Shown one piece after another: positions 55,201-61,200 of a DNA stretch of 64,000 bases. Numbering within the stretch: the first letter of the stretch is position 1; the number at the start of each line of letters is the position of its first letter. The notes under the pieces are model-generated. The model saw only the letters and a program-made list of their open reading frames with translations, was not told where the DNA came from and searched no databases. A program made the position numbers and the translations under genes. Origin of the DNA: Gordionus sp. m RMFG-2023 (taxonomy: Eukaryota > Nematomorpha > Gordioida > Chordodea > Parachordodidae); assembly GCF_954871325.1 (NCBI RefSeq), contig NC_088775.1, positions 62,535,561 to 62,599,560 of the forward strand, read 5' to 3'.

Positions 55201-58200
55201 CTATGATAATGAGCTGTTTAAAACTTTAGTTAAATTTTATCTCGAAATTAAAATTACTTGACAAAATAATTTTAAATATTTTATTTAGCATAAAATAATC
55301 TACCAAAATTGAAATTCAACAATAAATTTTCCCCCATATATTCAAAATTAAAAGAAAGGCTTAATATATTATTTGACAAGAATTCTATAGATTATAAAAC
55401 AAAACAATGGATAGCAGTTGATCGAACTACCCTTGAAACACTGACAAAATCCGTTGACCAATTTGTAGATTATTTAATTGAATAATTAAACAATTTAATT
55501 CCTCATTTGTTTATAGCTTTACGATAATCATTAATTCAAAACTTTTTAAAATTTAATTTAAATTTTAGCGAATTCTTAGTTATTGCAGACTTTTCAGAAA
55601 ACTATGCATTTTTAGTGCAGAACCATGCACAAGGATGTAATCAGACCAATAATCAAGCCACTATCAACTCTTTTATAATTTATTACCATAAGAACAACAT
55701 AATAAAACATGTAAATTTAGTGGTTATACCAGATTGTTTAAAGCACAACGCATGTGCATTTTATTTATTTTAAAAATTAATCGTATTCTTGAAGGAAAGA
55801 TTTAATAAAGTGGCTAAAATTTATTATTTTTCTGATGGAGCAAACCAATATAAAAATAAAGATTTCACTAATCTCTACAATCATGTAAATGATTTTGGGA
55901 TAAAGGCTGAGTGACATTTTTTGAAACTGCACAAGGTAAAAGTCCATGCGACTTGGGGGTTGTTACTAAACGGTTAGCAGCTCGAGCAAGCTTGCAACGT
56001 CCATATGAACATCACATATTGACAACAATAGATTTATTTAACTATGCAAGAAATAATATCTATGGGGTAAATTATATATTTGTGAGCAATAATGAATATA
56101 TGAACATAGAAAGTCATCTTGAAAGCAGGTTTTTGAGTGCAAAAAGAATTTATGGAACACAAAGTTCCAAGCTTTTATTCCCCTAGACGAAAACAAAAGT
56201 CATGATTTAGATTTATTAAAATTCCTTGGATGATTATAATATATGATATATTTTAATTATAAATTTTTGATTGTATTATATGTAACAATTTGAGGCAAAA
56301 ATAGTTATAAATATGTTTAGAATTATTTTGTCAAGTAATTTCGAGCCAAAATTTAACTAAAGTGTTAAACAAAGCTCATTATTCCAGCCACTTCTCAAAA
56401 ATTTTGATAAAGATAAAAAAAAGTAAGGACCTGTCATTTATACATAATTTTATTAACATTATTTCATAACTATTCATTAAATTAAAATATGATGATATTA
56501 ATGTTAAATTTGTTCAATTTTAGCCATATAAAGAGTGATAATTCCTAAACCCATGTTCATCCCAGTCTAGGATTTTGAACAAATATAAAGCAGTGAAAAA
56601 ATTTTGAAAACAAAATACTTTTTTTTCTATGGCCATTTCCTGTTTTACGCATCCGGTTTTCGATATTAATAAAATGTCAATCATATTTATTTTTATGTAA
56701 TTTTAAAGAACTTTTATTAAGCTACAAAATAAAATTTAAATTATTTTTTTAACATGATTATTTCTCGAGATATTTGAAAAAAATGAGGTGCATTTTGTAA
56801 AAAATGTACAATTTTTCTGCGCTTTAAACGGCCATATCTTAGCGGGTAAACAATGTTGGAAGGTAAAATTTCATTTTTTTTTCTTAGTTATAGCATATAC
56901 TACCAGTATACAAAATTTAAGAAAAATTGAAGGGGGTCGGGTTGAAACCTTGGTTGATTTGCTATGGAATTCACCATATATATATTAATTAATAGCTGAT
57001 ATTTTTAAAATTCTGCCGTTTATTACCACACTAGCTGACGGGGTTGAAGGGTAATTATTTAGTTTGTGTGTATGGTATTATTAATAAATTATATATAAAT
57101 ATTAAAATTTAGGAGAAAAAGAGCTAAAATTGTTGCAATGTATACCGTGAGCATGTATTAGAAATATCAAAATTTAAATTTGTGATGGATATATATTGGA
57201 TAAAATTTAAAATAGAGTGCTTTAAGATTTTTGAATTTTAAAAGGGTTATACAATGGCCTGAAAATTTTTTTTTACAGACATAGCCAGGCCTGATTAAAA
57301 AACCAAGTCCCATGCAACTTTCATGAAATTTTGCCATTATTTTTATTGAATGTCTTAAATTTAATTTTATATTTAGAATAAAATTAGATTTGTGATAGAA
57401 ATCATATTGTGTAAAATATAAAATAGAAATGCTTGAAAATTTTTTAATTTTAAATATGGGTTAGACATTGGTCTGAAAATTTTTTTTTGCAGAAATAGCC
57501 AGGCCTGATTAAAAAACAAGCCCATGCAACTTTCATATTCTGATTTTATTTTTAAATGAATTATGACTTTTATATATTTTATTTCAGTTCTCAACTAACA
57601 AAATTATTATGATCTTTGGTGGGCTTGAGAAAATTTTTCCAACAATATGGTTTTCAGAGATTTACCTATCTCCAGGCTTGGGAAAAAATTACAAGATTAT
57701 TATGGGTTGGCCAGGCTTGAGAAAAAAAATTTCAGGCCAATGTCTGATCCATATTTAAAATTAAAAATTTTTCAAGCATATCTATTTTAAATTTTACACA
57801 ATATGATTCCTATCACAATTTTAAATTTTATTCTAAATATAAAATTAAAGATATTGTTATTAAATTACAATAGAAATAAATGGAATATAAAATTAAATTT
57901 AAGACATTGTTACTAAATTACAAATTTTATGAAAGTTGCATGGGACTTGGTTTTTTGATCAGGCCTGGCTATCTTCTTCTTTATCATGTATATGGTCTCA
58001 CAGTTGTGGGGTGTTTTCATAAGTTTCTTCCATCTTGATCGAGTAAGGGCCATGTCCGGATTTATCTTCTTAGTCATCATAACTTTGTCTACTTGACCTT
58101 TCCACGTAACACGAAGTCGTCCTCTTCCCCGGCACCTCCATGTCCAATACTTTTCGATTTACATCATTCGTCTCCCTTCTTAGTATATGACCATACCACC

Positions 58201-61200
58201 TTAACCGATTTTCATTTATCAAGTCCGCCATAGGTTGAATACCCATTTTTGCTCTGAGACAGTCATTCGTCATATGGTAGAGTTTAGTATACCCCAAGCT
58301 CCACCATATCATTCTCATCTCCGTGGTTTGTAATAACTTTTCTTCAATAGCGTTTAATGCCTATGTTTCACTTCCATAGAGTAACACCGGTCTTATAATG
58401 GATTTGTAAGCTTTGCTTTTCAACCATATTGGCATCTTCTTGTCGCACATTACACCGGCTATACTTCGCCATTTAAGCCATCCTTTTTGGATCCGTGCAT
58501 TGACTTCTTTTGTGCAACCTCCCTCTTGTAGCATCGAGCCTAGATATGTAAACCTGTCTACTTTTGGGTACTTTGATTGGTCATCCAGCGATGGAGGATT
58601 TAATATGGTGGTGCTTGAGAAAACAAAATATCCCTGACGCATATGTACGGCTTATGAAAAATATCTATGAAGCCTCAACTTCTTGCGTTAGAACGACAGT
58701 TGGAGACTCTAAACCTTTTCGTGTTGAAATTGGATTACATCAAGGATCTGCTCTAAGTCCTTTTTTTATTTAGTATAATTATGGACACGATAACGAGAGA
58801 CATCCAAAAGCCATCTCCTTGGTGTATGCTATATGCCGATGATATAGTACTATGCGAAAAGACAAAGGAGAAAGTATTCGAAGAAGCCGAAAAGTGGTCA
58901 AACGCTTAGCTGGATATTGTTTAAAGGTCAACAATCGAAAAACGGTATACATGTAGATGAACGTTACAGGCACCCCATCGCTGGATGACCAATTAAAGTA
59001 CCCAAAAGTAGACAGGTTTACATACCTAGGCTCAATGCTACATCAAGAGGGAGGTTGCGCAAAAGAAGTCAATGCACGGATCCAGAAAGGATGGCTTAAA
59101 TGGCGAAGTATATCCGGTGTAATGTGCGACAAGAAAATGCCAATATGGTTGAAAAGCTGGCTATGTCTTCAAAAAAATATTTCAGGCCAATGTCTACCCC
59201 ATATTTAAAATTAAAAAATTTCCAAGCATCTCTATTTTAAATTTTATTCAATATGATTTCTATCACAAATTTAAATTTGTTTCTAAATATAAAATTAAAT
59301 TTAAGACATTATTATTAAATTACAGTAGAAATAAATGGCAAAATTTTGGGAAAGTTGCATGGGACGTGGTTTTTTGATCAGGCCTAGCTGTGTCTGCAAA
59401 ACAAAATTTTGAGGCCAATGTCTAGTATATATTTAAAATTCAAAAATTTTGAAGAATCTCTATTTTTAATTTTTCCCTATATGATTCCTATCACAAATTT
59501 AAATTTTGATATTTCTAATACCCTTAATGCTCGCGGCTTACACAGCAACAATTTTACCTCTTTCTCCTAAATTTTAATATAAAGCATAATTAGTACCATA
59601 TACACATAACTAATTACCCCTCAACCCCGTCATAGTCAGATATAATCTTCAATTTAAATTTACTAACAACTAGTTACCTCAGAAATTTTATCTCCACTTT
59701 ATTTAATAAATAGTATATTTTGTTGCATATTTTCTTTTCTTTTTGTTATAAGGCTGCTTTGTCCTGAATATCAAAAATTTATTAATTTTGAAAAAAAATT
59801 TCATAAGTTATTTTTAATGTAAAAATAAAATAGTGTTCTAAATCATTTTTTGTCATTTACAAAAATTTATTATTTTATTAAAATAATAGAGATAAATAAA
59901 TTTTAATAAAATTTTGCTAAATTTATAAAATTTTTACGAAAAACTAGTAATATTAATTTATATAATTATTTTATAATAAGAAATGAATTCAGATGGGATG
60001 TATAAATATAAATAAGTAGTAATTAAGAAGATCTTAATTGTCAGTATGTATTATTAATAAAAAAAATTCATTTACCAACTTTTTTTTAATAAATCCTTAA
60101 TGCATATAAGTTGTTCCAGAATTTGATATTAAAACAATTTTAAATAATACTGCCTGTTTTTATAAATTTACTAACCCAAAAATTATAGGCATTTATATTA
60201 TATAATAATATTGTTTTAGTCTCAGAAAATTTATTTATGGAAAGTATAAGAGTGAACATAAACCTTTGGAGCAAAAATTATTTAAAATTCAGAGATTCTA
60301 CACCAAGTAAGATAATATGGGAGGAAATTGGAAAGATATATAACATAAATTATGACCAGGTTATAACAATGATAATTTTATTAACTATATTAATTTAAGG
60401 TAATTTTATGAAGATGCCCAAAGTTGACATAAAATCCTTAAACATTGCTCAAGTGAGATTAGCACAAGACAATTTATTTTTTGGGTATTTAAATGATTTT
60501 TATAAGGTTTCATTGAAGTCCATTAGGAAATAAATATTATCTCCAACATATACACATGGAGATAATATGTCTGTTTAAGATAAGAAATTTGAATTAGGTA
60601 TCTTGGTGATATTTATCATTCCTTCATAAAATATGCTCTTTGTAATAATGCTTTTATATGAGACTGAGGTAGGAAGGTCAACCTCAATTAACATGAATTT
60701 ATAAAATATATAATAATCTTGGTGATCACACAATGGAGTTAAATTTTTTATAATTAAACATAGACCACCTTTTTTAGGCTGTTTCGAGGAAAATCAGATT
60801 TCCTGACGTATTCTGCTGATAATTCAAGCATATGTTGGTAAAGAGAGATACTTTGGTTGAAGACTTACCCGTAATAATCTACATATTGATGTCAAAATTT
60901 TAGCTATTGATGTTTTGCAAATAAAGCTATTTTTCTAAAACTCATTCCTGTTGTCAAATAAATAAAATATATTAAGCTTGTTTATTAAAAAATAAAAATC
61001 ATACACATATAAAGCCAACTCTTCATACTTATATTGTTTTTATGTAACGCATAAAAAAATTAATGTAAGATTTCGAACTGTTTCATAATTTTATTAATTT
61101 GGAAAATTTTTTATCTTTTATTAAAAAGTTACAAACCTTTTTTTTAAGTTATAAAATGTCAATTGCCACTTTTATCAAAAACCAATCATGCTTTTATTTC

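Larger units (their letters stand above)
54660..56905 (+). mobile_element. DNA transposon with ~600-bp TIRs, DDE-like family
   Basis: About 54660-55290 and 56315-56905 are reverse complements of each other (for example GGCCGTTTAAAGCGC at 54729 against GCGCTTTAAACGGCC at 56819, and CCGGATG / CATCCGG blocks), leaving a 1-kb centre that holds the DDE-like gene. The total is about 2.25 kb. Arms differ by scattered substitutions and small indels, so the copy is old or gene-converted incompletely. Target duplication not resolved. Confidence 0.85.
57973..59156. mobile_element. LINE insertion with 5' inversion, 8-bp TSD
   Basis: CTGGCTAT occurs at 57965-57972 and again at 59157-59164, directly flanking the insert. 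The left 620 bp read as the 3' part of an RTE-like LINE on the minus strand; the rest reads as an upstream part on the plus strand. This is the signature of target-primed insertion with 5' inversion (twin priming). The two halves share about 190 bp in opposite orientation. Confidence 0.88.
57030..59640. mobile_element. Second foldback family, copy 2, with LINE insert
   Basis: CTAGCTGACGGGGTTGAAGG at 57033 is mirrored by CCTCAACCCCGTCATAG at 59612-59632, and the sequence inward (AAATTTAAATTTGTGAT, AGCCAGGCCTGATTAAAAAACC, CCATGCAACTTTCATG) appears inverted on the right. The left arm carries a tandem repeat of about 230 bp (ACAGACATAGCCAGGCCTGA near 57275, similar block near 57500). A LINE sits inside at 57973-59156. 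Confidence 0.75.
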
